Assembly (NCBI GenBank): GCA_015501585.1
Contig: JADNRY010000024.1
Span: 248,001 to 312,000 of the forward strand
Reading direction: 5' to 3'
DNA: 64,000 nt
From: Rhodocollybia butyracea
Taxonomy: Eukaryota; Basidiomycota; Agaricomycetes; Agaricales; Omphalotaceae
In this document: positions 12,707 to 24,639 of the stretch, piece after piece
How positions within the stretch are numbered: position 1 is the stretch's first letter
Layout of the letters: every line of letters begins with the position of its first letter
Notes under the pieces: generated by a model
What the model saw: the letters and a program-made list of their open reading frames with translations, nothing else
Database searches by the model: none
What the model was told of the DNA's origin: nothing
Made by a program: the position numbers and the translations under genes

Positions 12707-13192
12707 CTAGTAGCTATAGTCGTCAACCACAATAACTTCCTCAGATTGCTGCTTAGCTGCGTGTTTAGCCTTCTCCTTGTCAATAAAGTCAAGCTGTAGA
12801 ATGATAATTAAGTTCAACGATTGACAAAGTTCGGTAAGGGTTCGTTACTTACCCCTTTGGTCTCAACCATGCGGTCAATGAAGGCGCCAGAAAAGGCAGC
12901 GAAGAGTTCCTTTGCCTTTGCGTGTGATTCGGGCTTTCCATTCTCCTCACAGTGCTTCTCGTAGGCTTTGGCAGCCTATCAACAAGATCAATCAGCCATC
13001 GTCGCCATCGATAAGTACAGAAGTCATTGACCTCGTATGCTGCAGCACCCGCGATCAGTTCATGAGATAGTTCAGCTTTGTGAGGGGCGTTGTTAACTTG
13101 GTCCCAAGCGTTAGCCTGTAAGTATAATCAGCAAAGACATGTAGGAAAACAGCACAGCAAACCTGATCGGAGTCGTCAGAGAAGAATCCCAT
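12707..13192 (-). CDS. cipC: CipC-like protein (DUF3759)
   Basis: Small cytosolic stress-associated protein of the fungal CipC family, first seen as induced by concanamycin in Aspergillus; molecular role unknown. There are four exons: 13163-13192, 13032-13115, 12853-12975 and 12707-12793. They total 324 nt and encode 107 aa with no frame problem. The family signature is clear: NNAPHKAELSHELIAGAAAY, then KPESHAKAKELFAAFSGAF and FIDRMVETKGLDFIDKEKAK. The length is normal for the family. Introns are 46-59 nt with standard GT-AG ends. None of these exons is long enough to be seen as an open frame by itself, so the gene is easily missed. Confidence 0.9.
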
Positions 13193-13453
13193 TGTAAATA
13201 TGTTCTTGAAAAGTTGTAACGATGAAGGTTGGAAGGAAGGATGATACGGAAAGATCAAGATGATCTGATCAATCTCGTCTTTAACCTATGACCGGCCCTA
13301 AACCGCTCACGTGGTCGTCTAGACGCGCTTGATCCTTGTACTTCAAAGTTCAACCTATCTTCAGGCTGAGGCTATCGCCGTGTTATATCTTGCTTTACAC
13401 AAAGAAAATACAGCTACTCGTACATCGCCGCGCCTACTCGCCTGACACCGATT

Positions 13454-15355
13454 TTGGAAGCGTATCCTCGCCATATCCCAGTGGATTCAAGCCTGTCCAT
13501 TGAACTTGAACCGGAGGAGTCTCTTCGCTTACAGTTACTGCAAAGGTTCCCACATTGTTCTGGAACTCAAATATATGGCCCTGTCGCGTACTGGGCTATC
13601 TCACTGATCATCATGAGCAACGAAAATCCAGTTGAGCGTTGACTTGACCTTCTAACACTGAGATCATGGCTACTTACGCCAAGTCTCCAAAATACTCAGG
13701 CTGCTAGGCTAGTCGTCCATGTGAAATACTCTCGCGAGAAAGCTCGTACGGTGCTTAAGCAGAATAAGACAAGGTTAGTGTTGATGTTTTGACGACTTAT
13801 CCGAATCGTCGCCTGGCACAATTGCAATTACTTACCACCTCACATCCAAGGCACAAAGAACTGCTTCTTGATTTGAGCAAATTGAAACTCCCCCACCCTG
13901 CGGAATCCAATGTTGTCTATGACGATTCATGTATCTCGTTCTTCTGGGAGACGAATAAACTCTCGGTCAGTGCTGTTGCAACCCGATACACAGAAAAATG
14001 ACCTTTGACTATGATCTACCAGCATTTGTGGTCCGATATCGAGAGGGCGGTCGAAACACTGCATTCAAGTGAGCAGCTGACTGCTGTCATGAAAGCAAGG
14101 AAGATGTAAGTATCTTGAAAAATCGTGGTAAGATTAGACCTAATTTTGACCGCAGCGAGAGAGTATGGACGCAAGAAAGGTGAGCCTTCCTCCAATTCGA
14201 GCTGATTCGATAATCCAAAGGGTTCCCGTTAGTTATTTACACAGTCCAATTTCCGAGAAAAACCTCTCCTCAAATTCGCAATCAACGGCAGCAAACTCAG
14301 CAAGACGTTCGTGCGCCATTATAGTCCACATCACGTACTCCTCTTCAAAATCTCATTCAATGCTCAAAAAGAGTAGTTGGGTTAGATATGCTTCTATACG
14401 CCGAGACCTTTCGCAATTGAAGCTTCCACATCCTCCTGAAGCAAATGTTGTGCTGTCCGAGACAGGTATTTCATGCTTTTGGGAGTCAAGAAAAAACACT
14501 GTATGTCCTCCTTACGCTGATATACTAGGTAGAGCTTATCCCTGACGAAAATCCAGCCTTTATGGTATGACATCGAGAAAGTTGTTCACTCACAATACTC
14601 GGATGAAACGATCCTCAAGATAATGAAGGAAACAAGTGTGGAGCATATCTCGATGGAAGAAGTCGTCGGAAGTAATCCACTGGCGTTTGCTCTAGCATCG
14701 CGTTCCCCCTCCCGCTCCCCGCTTTCACAGCCAGCCGCGCGGCTACCACACAGGTCCACACGCCGAAACAGGGAGTCTCCTGGACGCAGCTCACTAGGAC
14801 GGCTGCGCTCAGCTTCTGAGCGGTATTCTAGATCAATGACCTCACCTCGATGTACTCCCAAAAGTGCCTCTGTATCACCTTCTGTTCAAGCTAGATCACT
14901 CTACGATGAAGATATGCCTCTTGCTTCTTCTCCTCAAAGCTTCGCTGAGAAGCGGACTCCTCCTGGAATTACTTCAATGAATCTAGTCCTGAGTCCTGGA
15001 GCAACCACCCATCGTCGTCGGAACTCGTTGATGAATTCTGGGCCATAGAAGGAACCTTGGCTAGTAAATTCGCAAGGTGTGTAGCTATTGAGAAGGAATT
15101 GAGGGAACTGGATGTGTCGGATTCTGCCGAAGAGAGGAACCAAGGTGGCTACGGTACGTGGTTCCAGGCCAATTCTGCTTTTTGGGACTGATGCTTCGTT
15201 CAGACCTTGAGGTAGACATAATACTGGCGGAATCACTACTTCTTCATGAACGCAAGCAACGGAGAGAAACGGAGATGGTGCTGGTTGATGTCTTAAGGGA
15301 ATGCACAACGCCAAATGTCATTCCTGGGATGATGGAGATCGTAACAGAGTCGTAA
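13454..15355 (+). CDS. Unrecognised protein with two ~90-aa repeat modules and a serine/arginine-rich C-terminal region
   Basis: Multi-exon coding region; bounds and first exon are uncertain. Two homologous modules follow each other. Module 1 (about 13700-14107) reads VVHVKYS..., DLSKLKLPHPAESNVV, ISFFWE, LWSDIERAV. Module 2 (about 14300-14640) reads IVHITYS..., DLSQLKLPHPPEANVV, ISCFWE, LWYDIEKVV. GT-AG introns interrupt both after the FWE motif, so the duplication copied the intron too. A Ser/Arg/Pro-rich region follows (14.69-14.95 kb), then a helical acidic C-terminus ending in MMEIVTES. An in-frame TGA at about 13640, the lack of an upstream ATG, and a frame change near 14.97 kb mean that exons are misread here or the gene is decaying. 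No known domain recognised. Confidence 0.45.
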
Positions 15356-16030
15356 GGAATACTTTCCTCAAATGTTTAGTACCTGTTATCCTGTATTTCA
15401 CATGTATTAGTATCGTTCAACCCGTTCTTTCGAGCGCCTACTATCTGGTGGCTCGCCGAACGAGGCTAGCCGCGCTTGTAGTCAGTCACACTGTCACAGT
15501 GCGTCGAAACGCGTGTGTGCCTTTCACGTGATGTGCCACGATGATTTACGTTTTATAGACGACGTTCTTCAAATGTTTTCGGACTCCTATTCCCTCTTTT
15601 TGCAGGATGTTTATATTCTCAAACCTCAGGCCTCAGGCCTCCGGGATCTACGACGCTTAAATCCACAAAAGGGAAACTGATGTACTCAATGTGCGCCTTC
15701 TATGGAAGTCCTTTGGAAGTCCTTGTATTTATCCCAGTGGATATGATGCCTCTTTTCAACATTGTTCTATGGTATCCTAACTACCCAATCTCCCCTTGTT
15801 GCATTTTAGGCAGTTTTCCGATTCTGTGCAGTAGTTGATGAAACCTTATATCCGTATTGGGCTCAAACCCCAAAGCTTGATGCTATGATCATCGCTCTTA
15901 TAAGGGCGCGCCGATTATATTTTCTCTGCCTATCTCAATAAAAATATCTTGCAGGTAAGTGTTTATTGCTACCGTTGGTGCATTACTGATACGGTGACAG
16001 ACTCCAGGCTCCCTTACGTCGATACACCGT
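15356..16030. other. Intergenic / duplicated F-box leader
   Basis: No gene seen in the first 400 bp. The last ~230 bp resembles the leader of the F-box gene at 3 kb. Confidence 0.4.
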
Positions 16031-17678
16031 ATGTCGCTGAAGAATCTCGTTGATACTCGCCCTTCCTCTCTTTCATTGGATACGTCGCTGTCCGTGAGTA
16101 ATACTAATCAAATGAACTTCCCATTCTCAAAATGATACTATCCATTTTGTTTAGCCTTCTTACAAATGCTCAACTCTCAGTACTTTCAGTAGCGGTGTTC
16201 GCTACATCCAATGTGCTCTATTAGGATTCGGCAGTTCAAATCCTTACGCAAGCCTTGGACAACTGTCATTGACAGAGCCCCAATGTCGTATCAACTACTT
16301 GCCTGTGGAACTCCTTCGAGAAATATTTATACTAGTATGTCTTCCTTACGAAACGTGGACACATCCCCTGAATGCCTCCGATCCACACGCTCCGTACCCT
16401 CCTCGCCAGCTTGTTCTTGGCCAAGTGTGTAGCTACTGGCGGAAAGTTGCTCTCTCTTTCCCGGACCTCTGGTCTACTATCATTGTCATTTCTCCTGCAT
16501 TGCACTACTTCCCGATGGTGATGGAGCGTTCGGGGCAAGCTACCCCTCACTATTTATATCAACAACAAAACCTGCTTTACTTATGAATAAGCGTGTATTT
16601 CGACCACCATTACAGAAGATGTAATCAACCTTCTGCGACCTCACGTTTGTCGCTGGAAATCGCTCACCTTGAGACTATCTGGTCATCCTAATTCCTGGAC
16701 CGGCGCTCTTCCATCGGGCTATCTCTCATTATTTGAGTCGCTCCTTGGTCTTCCATCGGAATGTTTCTCGTCACTCGAGACGGTACGCATTGATGTAGGT
16801 AGATATTTTCAAGGGTGGTATCCCGAACACGTAAGGCAGATAGGAGAAATGTTTTTTCCTTCCTTCTCTCAGCTGAAGGTCTTTGAATGGAAGGCGGGTA
16901 ATTGTCCCCGTACTCCCTTCTTCCCAGAAAATCCTACTCATCTTTCCGGGGATTTTGCGCTGGATACGCCCTTCTTCAGCTCCCTTTCCAAGCTCAAAAA
17001 TCTGTATGGTCGGATCACCTCTCTCGCCAACTCCCCCTCGCTCTCCACCGTCTACACACCCTGGATCTCCGAACGGAGGAGTTCGTTCAGATTTTGTTGA
17101 ATTTAATTGTTGCCCCAAACCGCAAGGTCCTCGTGATCGGAACTCAACTCACGGAGGACGATTATCCAGCTCTTCCCTTGTTCCTTGCCCGCTGCAATTG
17201 CAATTTGAAGGCATTTTCATATTTCAACTCTACCGAAGAATCTTCAGAGCTCCGCTTTTGGAAGGATCTCTTTTCTTCACCTCATATCAACTCCCTCTCA
17301 GAGCTAAATGTCAAATCTAGATATGCCGATGCGCTGTTAACGGCGTTGTCTTGGACGAACCCAGATAGACCCATCCTCCCTTTGCTCAGCCGACTGTGGC
17401 TAGGAACAGGCTGGTGCTCGGTCGGGCATCTGTTCGATATGATTGAATATCGGATCCACCACTTCCAACCTCCCTCTGGTCCGGCATTGTCTGAAGGATC
17501 GTTCGACGGTGTTTTTTACTCCCCTCCGTCAACCGAACATACACTGTCTATCGAGACGGAATCTCTCCAGAATAATGACTCTCGCAGTCTGGCAGAGCTT
17601 AATAAATTAATAGAAAGGAATGCATGTAGACATAGTAAGATAACTGTGCCTTCATCTACAAAGGCCATGTGGTATTAG
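16031..17678 (+). pseudogene. Decayed duplicate of the F-box gene at 3.3 kb
   Basis: Exon 1 (16031-16093, 21 codons) and its intron (16094-16154) match the layout of the intact copy, and the F-box region is readable (YLPVELLREIF, WRKVALSFPDLW). The frame is then lost three ways. An extra A near 16537 (CAAGCT where the other copy has CAGCT) shifts the frame. A TAA replaces a Glu codon near 16587 in the restored frame. A deletion near 17000-17035 causes another shift before LHRLHTLDLR. The downstream leucine-rich part is still readable to 17678. Multiple independent lesions make sequencing error an unlikely explanation. Confidence 0.8.
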
Positions 17679-17683
17679 GGCTG

Positions 17684-18277
17684 CTAGTTTGGAATTATTT
17701 CTAGTCTACTACCCGCAGGAAGGTTCCTTCGACACTGCCCAATAAAGATTGTTCCCAATCTCGCTGATGATTCCATTTTCCGAATCGCTCCCCACTGTAC
17801 CCCCAGGTGATTCACTTGAAGAGTATTCTGAGGAATGTCGGTTTGTAAAACCAATTCAGAGACAGTAAGATTCACACGTGTCGAAGAAAGAAAATCATGT
17901 ATGGGAGTCTTGCATTTCAGGAGTCGTAGAGTATGCAGATTGGTATCAACAATGCCCTTTGGAGGAAACAATCCGGGTGTCCCGTCACCCTCGCCCGGTC
18001 TATGCAAGACCATCGAACTTAGCCCTGTGCAAAGCTCGAGAATCCCCAGATATTCTTCCAGAAAAATGGAGAAATGGTCAAGCTCAAGATGCTTGAGATG
18101 ACTCCAGGAAAACTTCGTCGTACAGCCCCGGAATGGCGAGTCGTATATTTCGCCGTAGAGGGGACTGCCAACCAAACTCAAGTTTCTCAGGATTGGAATG
18201 ACGATCGGAATTGAGACTGTGCAATATCGGTGCAAAAATCCGAATAATCTAAATTTTCCAACAACCTGTGAGGGCAC
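17684..18277 (-). pseudogene. F-box/LRR-like C-terminal fragment
   Basis: A 197-codon open frame ends five bases from the stop of the F-box pseudogene, on the other strand. It has the leucine-rich organisation of agaricomycete F-box protein C-termini (FSWSHLKHLELDHFSI, YLGILELCTGLSSM, NLHTLRLLKC). No F-box module is joined to it. An open frame upstream at 18382-18621 (-) may be an earlier part but is not recognisable. Either a broken gene or the 3' exon of a gene cut by local rearrangement. Confidence 0.4.
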
Positions 18278-18790
18278 AGAACTGTCGCTGGGGCCATCTT
18301 ATCCCCGATGGTTTTATAAAAGGTCTTGAAGCCTGGGCCATCTATCTTCCATCCTTGTCCACCTGCACCACCCTTGCGAAGTCAAAAAGGGATTTGTTCA
18401 ACCGAGAATTTAAGATGCCACTTGACTAGGGAAAGTTGATAGAGAGCAATAGATCGATGGTTCTTGCGCATAATCTCGAGTTGCACGCCCAAAGGCTCGA
18501 ACATAGTTTCTCCATCGATGACCGAATCCGAAGGCGAAGCCGGAACCGTTTTGTAGTACAAATGGGTATGGGCAACGCCGGTGAACTTTGCGTGCGCTGA
18601 CTCATCCGGCGCTTGTTTCAAGCTGTCAAAAATCGTCCCCGCAACTTTTATGTTTCAGTTTTGCTCACTTCCCATGAATTTTGAGTACTTTAGAATAGTA
18701 ATTACTGTTAATTAGATACATTAAAAGGTTTTTAGCACAAAATATATGATTACTTATAATAATCCTCTTCAGAATCGTACCCATCGAGTG

Positions 18791-18798
18791 GCACTTCT
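18791..18798. repeat. Crypton boundary repeat GCACTTCT, left
   Basis: First of three identical 8-bp words that flank and separate the two element copies. Bases to its left (CATCGAGTG) are unrelated to those left of the other two words (GTCTCAATT). Confidence 0.75.
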
Positions 18799-18823
18799 CC
18801 CTGGATAGAGACGTTTCAGTCAC

Positions 18824-18844
18824 GCCCGGGTCCGGGGCCCGGGC
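18824..18844. other. GC-rich inverted repeat at the element left end
   Basis: Perfect 7-bp arms GCCCGGG / CCCGGGC separated by 7 bp, 26 bp inside the left boundary. The same structure is at 24988-25008 in copy 2. A recombinase or accessory-protein site is possible but not shown. Confidence 0.4.
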
Positions 18845-19186
18845 GGATTTGATTGAGCGGCTAGACGCAGCGTTTGGCTGATGGATGACCTAAAGCCTGT
18901 CAATTTTTGTTTCCCACCTTGCTCGCCGGTCACCTTCCGTTTACTCCCGTCCCGTCTCTCTTTTACTCGTTTCGCTGACCGTCGGCTTGCCAGGACAATC
19001 CACGATGACGCTGCTGCCGCCGGCTCGCTTGCGCGCATTGCATCAACGGCGTTCCAGTTTCTTGTCTCTCCCTTCAACTGGCTGCCTTCTACTCGCCTCT
19101 TGAGCTCTCAGTGGCCCAGTTCATTGCTGGCCACTGCAGTATTTATTTTTGTGCTTGCTCTCACTCTCGTGCTCTACTTTTTATCT

Positions 19187-21019
19187 ATGGAAGGTGCACG
19201 GGCCACCGACGTAACCTCTACCTTGCCCGACTCTGTCAACGCCGACTTCCAGCCTATCGAAACTGTTACCATCGACAAACACGAAATTCGTATCCGCCGT
19301 CCAACTCAGCTTCAGCCTACGGGAACACTTGCACTTCCAGGACGGATCGAGGACCATGTTTACTTCCTTAACTACACGAACATGTACGTAGCTTCCTTTC
19401 CGCTTCCCTTCCCTTCGTTGCTCATTGCCCCAAGTGAGACGTTGAACCGCCCGGGCCTCCTGGACCTCTGCAAGACATATGCCCTTGGTGTCACTGGGAA
19501 CATGGTAGCATTGAGGGCTAAGCTCACTGGCTTTAGTGAGGATATGGTACGCTGGAAAGAGTACGTTCCCTATTTTCTTTTCCTTTTCACGATTGTTTCT
19601 CATTCACTATTGGATGAAGCCTTGTCCCAGGTGCATGGCGAAGCCACCGGGGCGTTCGTGAAGGCAAAATTGTCAAACCGACCAAGGACAATGCTGGTTC
19701 AACAACGACAAAGAAGCTCAAGAAGCTCAAGCTCTCGGTGATACGTCGAAACGAACTGATGGGGCTGTCTGGGGATGGGACTGCGAGCGCGCAGGTGTTT
19801 GCTACTGAACGTTCCAAGGATATGCGGACCCTGGAGGAAAAGAGGAACCTTTTACGGCTGGTAAGCTCTCTTTCCTTCCCTTTTAATTCGTTCAAGCTGA
19901 CGTGGTGATTACCCAACCTCCAGGCCAAATCTTTTTGTGACGCCTATCCGTATATTCCTCCTGATGAGCTGGCACGGAGAGTAAAAGCTGAAGCTGAAGC
20001 AAAACAGAAGACTGATAGCTCAGTAAGTGGCTTTTTAACTATTCGAATATCTTTCACTGATAAACTTGAGCTTAGGCGATGCTTGCCACGTATATGCAAT
20101 CCACGAACGATCGAATCGACAGCCTAGCGTCAATGCTCACTCACCACCTACCTGCTCTTCGAACTCCAGGACCCATCTCGCCTACATCTGCCATTGCGCC
20201 CATGACCATCGTGGGGATGTCAGATATGGATACGCATGCCCAGCCGAAGACACCCGGTACGTCTGAGCTTGCCTTGCCGGTGTCGGTGATGGCAGCAACG
20301 GCTCCCGAACCTCAGCCTGCTGCTACCTCTCATAGTTCGTTATCCTCTCTACAATCATTTTATTGTTAACTGATCAGTTATTAGCAGGTGGCTTACTTTC
20401 ACTGCGAGTTGCGAAAGCATCAGAACTTATGCTGTTATGCTCGCTGGCACCCAAGCCCTCACGTTCACGTACAATGACATTCCTGACCCCCGCCAGATCT
20501 CGTTCGCCGATGACATTCCCCGGCTTGACCGTGTCTGGGATGACGAACGTGCAAACTGGGACGCCAGTGAATGCAGCAAGTTACTAGTCATCAAAGGTAC
20601 CCCAGTCGCTCTTCGGTACTGGCCTGATGTGTATCGCAACAAAAATGACCAACGTTGGAAAGGGATCAAGGCAACCTGGACTGAATGGAAGGTGTGTATG
20701 ACTTGTGTATCTCATGTTTATTCTTTGGTTCTCATTCCTTGTTCAGTATGTTGCCGAACGGTACCGTGCGAGCACTCCAGAAGAATTTTGGATGGAGTTC
20801 TCATCCGACGATGGCAAGCGCTTCAACTGGAAAGCGATCACTGCATGTTTGCGAGGCCAACGTGCGGTACATGACCAGGAGTTATGCACGAAGGCAAGGA
20901 GCGAGTACGGGACGGAATTCGAGACACATTTTTCTAATCGTGGTAAAGTAATGACTGATAAGTCTGCCATTGCACGTCGATACCTTATGCTGAAGGAAAA
21001 CCAGATGGACGTTGATTAA
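19187..21019 (+). pseudogene. SAP-domain protein of the Crypton, copy 1 (one-base frameshift)
   Basis: Same gene as the intact version at 25351-27184. Exons read 19187-19383, 19435-19560, 19644-19860, 19924-20022, 20076-20334, 20385-20691 and 20747-21019. The total is 1478 nt, one base short of a multiple of three. The missing base is a C near 20405 (ACTGCGAG here, ACTGCCGAG in copy 2), just inside exon 6. It removes the conserved C-terminal half that includes ISFADDIPRLDRVWDDE and RWKGIKATWTEWK. An alternative acceptor could in principle rescue the frame, but I found none. An ATG further up (18881) would add an unlikely hydrophobic leader from the CT-rich 5' region. Confidence 0.65.
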
Positions 21020-21098
21020 TACATTTAATAATCTCTTTACTTACTTGAGTTTCGGTATGTACTGTTCGTAAATGTATATATTCTTCTAATATTAATGG

Positions 21099-22825
21099 CT
21101 ATGCACAATGACATGAACGATTGCAAGTAGGACAAACTGTAGCAGGTGCACGGTTCATATTGAAAAAATCATAACGATGAATGGAAGGATTATCATTGAC
21201 TGAGATGAGGTACTTGACGATGGTCAGATGTGTGAACTCCTGGCTCCAGCCTCCCCACTCGCAGATTTGACGTAGCGGCCAACGTCGTTCAACTGACAGC
21301 CATTGGCACCCCCCACGTCTGAAGGAGTGTGTACCGTAAGGCAAGGGGTCAACTCCAACATCAACAAGATTGTTCCTGAACATCTCAAGAAATTGCTCTG
21401 AGGTCTAAACATGTTTTAAGCAAAAGTAAAAACACAACCCTATTGTATAGATGAAGACTCACCATAGGTTCGTTTTCTTCTGCGATGCAATCGTTGGCAC
21501 GCATTTTCCGAAAAACATAGCCCTCAGTGATGCCCGAAACCAGAATCCATCGTAGATATGCGCGTACAACACACAGATGAGCATACTGATCAGGCATCAC
21601 ATGGAATACGAATGGTTTAATCTCTAAAAATGGAATTAAGCCTAGGAATTTCTCGTGAACACAACTTACCTCCAAACTGGCTCGTCTTGCGAAAGGGAAG
21701 GTGAAGGGTCAAGGTAATAACCAGGCCGGTTTCAGGGTCTGTTTCCAATTCGATATCGTGCACTTGAATTTTTAACAGTTCGTCAACCCGGAGGAGACCA
21801 CAAAAGGAAAGACAGTATCCTAGATTACACTCTGTGCGTGATTGAGTTCCACCCCAACCATCCGGTTCTTTGGGAACATTACGAGCTGATGGCTTGTATG
21901 CTTGTGGTTCTTTGAACACAGGTTGATTATTGTAGTTATACAGCTGTGAAATCAATGCCTAACAAGATGATACATTTAGGCTTAAACACATAGGTACAAC
22001 AAACATGACCAGACTTACTGAAGTAACAGCGCGTGCACTGAGTGAGATCTCTCCTTTTAAAGTCTGAATGAGGAGACTTCAGTTTAGTACATATCTATTA
22101 TGACACCAGTGAGACACAAACCTTACGGCGACGGAGAGATAGCATATAACTTGTTAACGTTTCCGAGACTGATGGATTTCCGAGCATCTTTCCCGACACC
22201 TCGCTGCGGTGCCATGCAAGCATGCCCAAGCCATGAACCCGTCCGAATCCAAATGTTGCAGCTGCACGCATCTTCTGTGCATGAGTAAAAGTTGCACGCT
22301 CAACTGATGAGTCCTTTGGTGTCCCATTGAGATTTATCTCGTCACAGCTAGAGATGATTAAGTATAATCCCAAAAAGGATAATCTATTTCCTTACGTGTC
22401 CATAATCCATGCCGCAAGAAATTCAGCCGTTTGTGGATGTGGTTTATCACAAAAGAGCTTAGTCCCCTCTGGTATCATTATACGCACACGAACAAACTTT
22501 TCGGCCTGCTTAATTAGGCTTGAATAGAAACTGTTATACTTCATGATCCCAAGATTGAGAAAGCATAGGCTTACCGTAGATACTCGTTGCCTGTTTTCTC
22601 AGAGACTCCTTTTGAAACCTCTTTGATACTTTGTAACAAGTCTGTTAAATCCATTGTTGCACCATCTTCTACCTCTGTTCCTTTAGAATTATCAGCTTCA
22701 AGACCCATGTGGTCTTGTGTTTCTTCTAAATCATCAAGGATGTCGGCAGGTTCAGCGGGTTCATTTATTGCAGTTAAAACACCAGTATAAGCATCGTCAG
22801 TTGAGATATTGATAGTGAGAGACAT
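21099..22825 (-). CDS. Crypton tyrosine recombinase, copy 1 (intact)
   Basis: DNA breaking-rejoining enzyme that would cut and seal the element ends. Seven exons: 22575-22825, 22396-22518, 22122-22347, one 45-nt exon near 22018-22062, 21670-21958, 21463-21623 and 21099-21404. They sum to 1401 nt, giving 466 aa with every junction GT-AG. All catalytic positions are visible: Arg272 in GLLRVDELLK, Lys306 in LPFRKTSQF, His391 and Arg394 in THSFRRGG, Trp418 in EWGGWS, and the nucleophile Tyr430 in TIVKYLIS. An acidic N-terminus precedes a helical core-binding region (LIKQAEKFV). The C-terminus has a cysteine cluster (CPTCNRSCHC). The set of motifs fits fungal Crypton recombinases rather than DIRS elements, since no reverse transcriptase is present. 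Confidence 0.85.
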
Positions 22826-24240
22826 GAAGATAGTTTATAGAGACAAAGGGAGAGAGAAAGTAAAAACTTCGAGGTGATATTACAGGTTTATTACAATTAC
22901 CTCATACATTAGCAAGCGTATGTCTCAGTAAGCGCATGGGCAACATGAGGGGGCAGAATTACACAGCCAGCTAATGAACGTTCATGCAGGTCAGTCAGAG
23001 GAACACAAGTTCAGCACAGGAGATTATCCGGCGAGCCTCAATGCAGGTTGAGCGCACAGGACAGCACCCTTCAACGTAAATTTTGAGCCCTGAATCAAAG
23101 GATTTGAATAAAGATTTGCCGAAAGTTTGTGTTACTTACTTGAGGGATGCGGTCAGCAGTGTCGGCGGATGTAGGTTTGATAGGGAGCAAGAGTGCAAGC
23201 TGAGAGAGCCAGGACGTTCATCACTAAAGAGAACAAGTTAGCATCAATCATGGAAGCAAGCATAATAAAAAGAAGCATGAGCTTGATACTGGCCACGCCT
23301 ACTCACGATCTCGCACCCATGATTGAGCGCAGAGATGTAGAAGGGCGGGTTAGTCCCATGAACTTGTTTGCATGTGAAATAGGATAGAAAGAAAAGAAAA
23401 AAGAGCCGGGAGGACTTACGTGAGGAGGCGCAGAGGATTTGTGCCAGCGGAAGGTAGTTGAGCTGCTGAATGCTTTTGTCGTTGTAGGCGTTGAGAATTG
23501 ACGGAGAGCCCAAACGAGAGCTCGGTCCACAAGAAAGCATTGTTCAGCCAAGATTTTGAGCCCTACGTGATAGGATTTGAGTAAAAAATGGGCGAGTCAT
23601 GAAAGAATTTCTGCTACCTACTTGAGGGATGTAGCCAACAGTGTCGGCTGATGCAGAATAATCGAAGAGCCTCACATAGAGTACGGCCACATGGAAGCAG
23701 TTTTTTAGCGAAGATTTTGAGCCCTGGATAAAAGGATTTGGATAAAAATTGAGTGAGCTATGAGAGAGAGACTTTGGGTTACCTACTTGGGGGTGATGCA
23801 TACTTTAGGGATGTAGTCAAACATGTGCAGCCAGGAGAGGTCAGATTTCGAGTTCAGCGCACTGGAGAGCAGCTCCTAACATAAAGTTCGAGTCCTGTGC
23901 CAAGGGATTTGAGTAAGGATTGGGCAAGCTATGGTGAATTTCATGTCATGGCCGGGATGAGGAACAGTGCTGGGAGATGTTGGATCATTGGAGTGTTTTG
24001 GATTACAAGGAGATAGTGATATAAAGCAGAGATTTTCGAGTCCTGGAAGGAGGAAGGCTGGTAAGAATTAGCGAGGCTACACCAAAATTTTTCTGCTGTA
24101 CCTGGAACATACTACAGGAGCTAGCTTGTGCAAGTTGCAGATGCCCATGTCCAGAACTGCTACAGTGGTATATGCTCCAGTGTGGACTACCGTTGGACAA
24201 GACTAACGAGAGTGAATAAAGAAAAGAGCTTGCTGAGCAG
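22826..24240 (-). repeat. Repeated exon/intron-like units in Crypton copy 1
   Basis: Five diverged units, at about 23081, 23553, 23714, 23886 and 24033 on the plus strand, share TTTTGAGCCCTG...AAGGATTTGA(A/G)TAA; the first two to three also share TTACCTACTTGAGGGATG. On the minus strand the first three read as introns: a donor GTAAGT or GTAGGT after CCCTCAA, and an acceptor CAG or TAG before GGCTCAAAAT. The intervening exons read in a common frame as GLKIFAKKLL, GLKILAEQCF and GLKIYVEGCC, followed by related Arg/Leu-rich stretches. This may be a third gene with multiplied exons, or a spliced leader of the recombinase gene. The counterpart in copy 2 is 28992-30405. Confidence 0.4.
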
Positions 24241-24639
24241 CCAGTGAATGGTGAATCATATCACGATCACATGTCATCCAAGTGCCGGGGGCGCTTGGAC
24301 TGCATCGTTTTTTTCCCTTGCCCACAGAACTTCGTGGATTGTTTTAGGTGATGGATTTTATTAGAAAGACAAAACAGGCCACAGAAAGACATCCCCAAGT
24401 GACCTGGAAAGACATTTCCTCCGTTTATACAATACAAACAAGTACACGCTCACCCTGTTACGCGACTTGCACGGCAAAATCACGGTGTAAAGCCAGCCGT
24501 TAACGCGTAATGTATCGACATCTGTACATAATTTCACATCTAATACAGCCTTGAGGTGTGGTGTATCATATATTACTTATCACTCTGCCGAACTTTCTTA
24601 AAAACTTGTTAAAAACCCTCAGCGTTGGACCATCCCCGT

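Noticed and set aside
18881..19186. N-terminal extension of the SAP protein (hydrophobic, 102 codons)
   Set aside because: The reading comes from a CT-rich leader; the peptide looks like translated pyrimidine tract, and the ATG at 19187 begins the conserved part.
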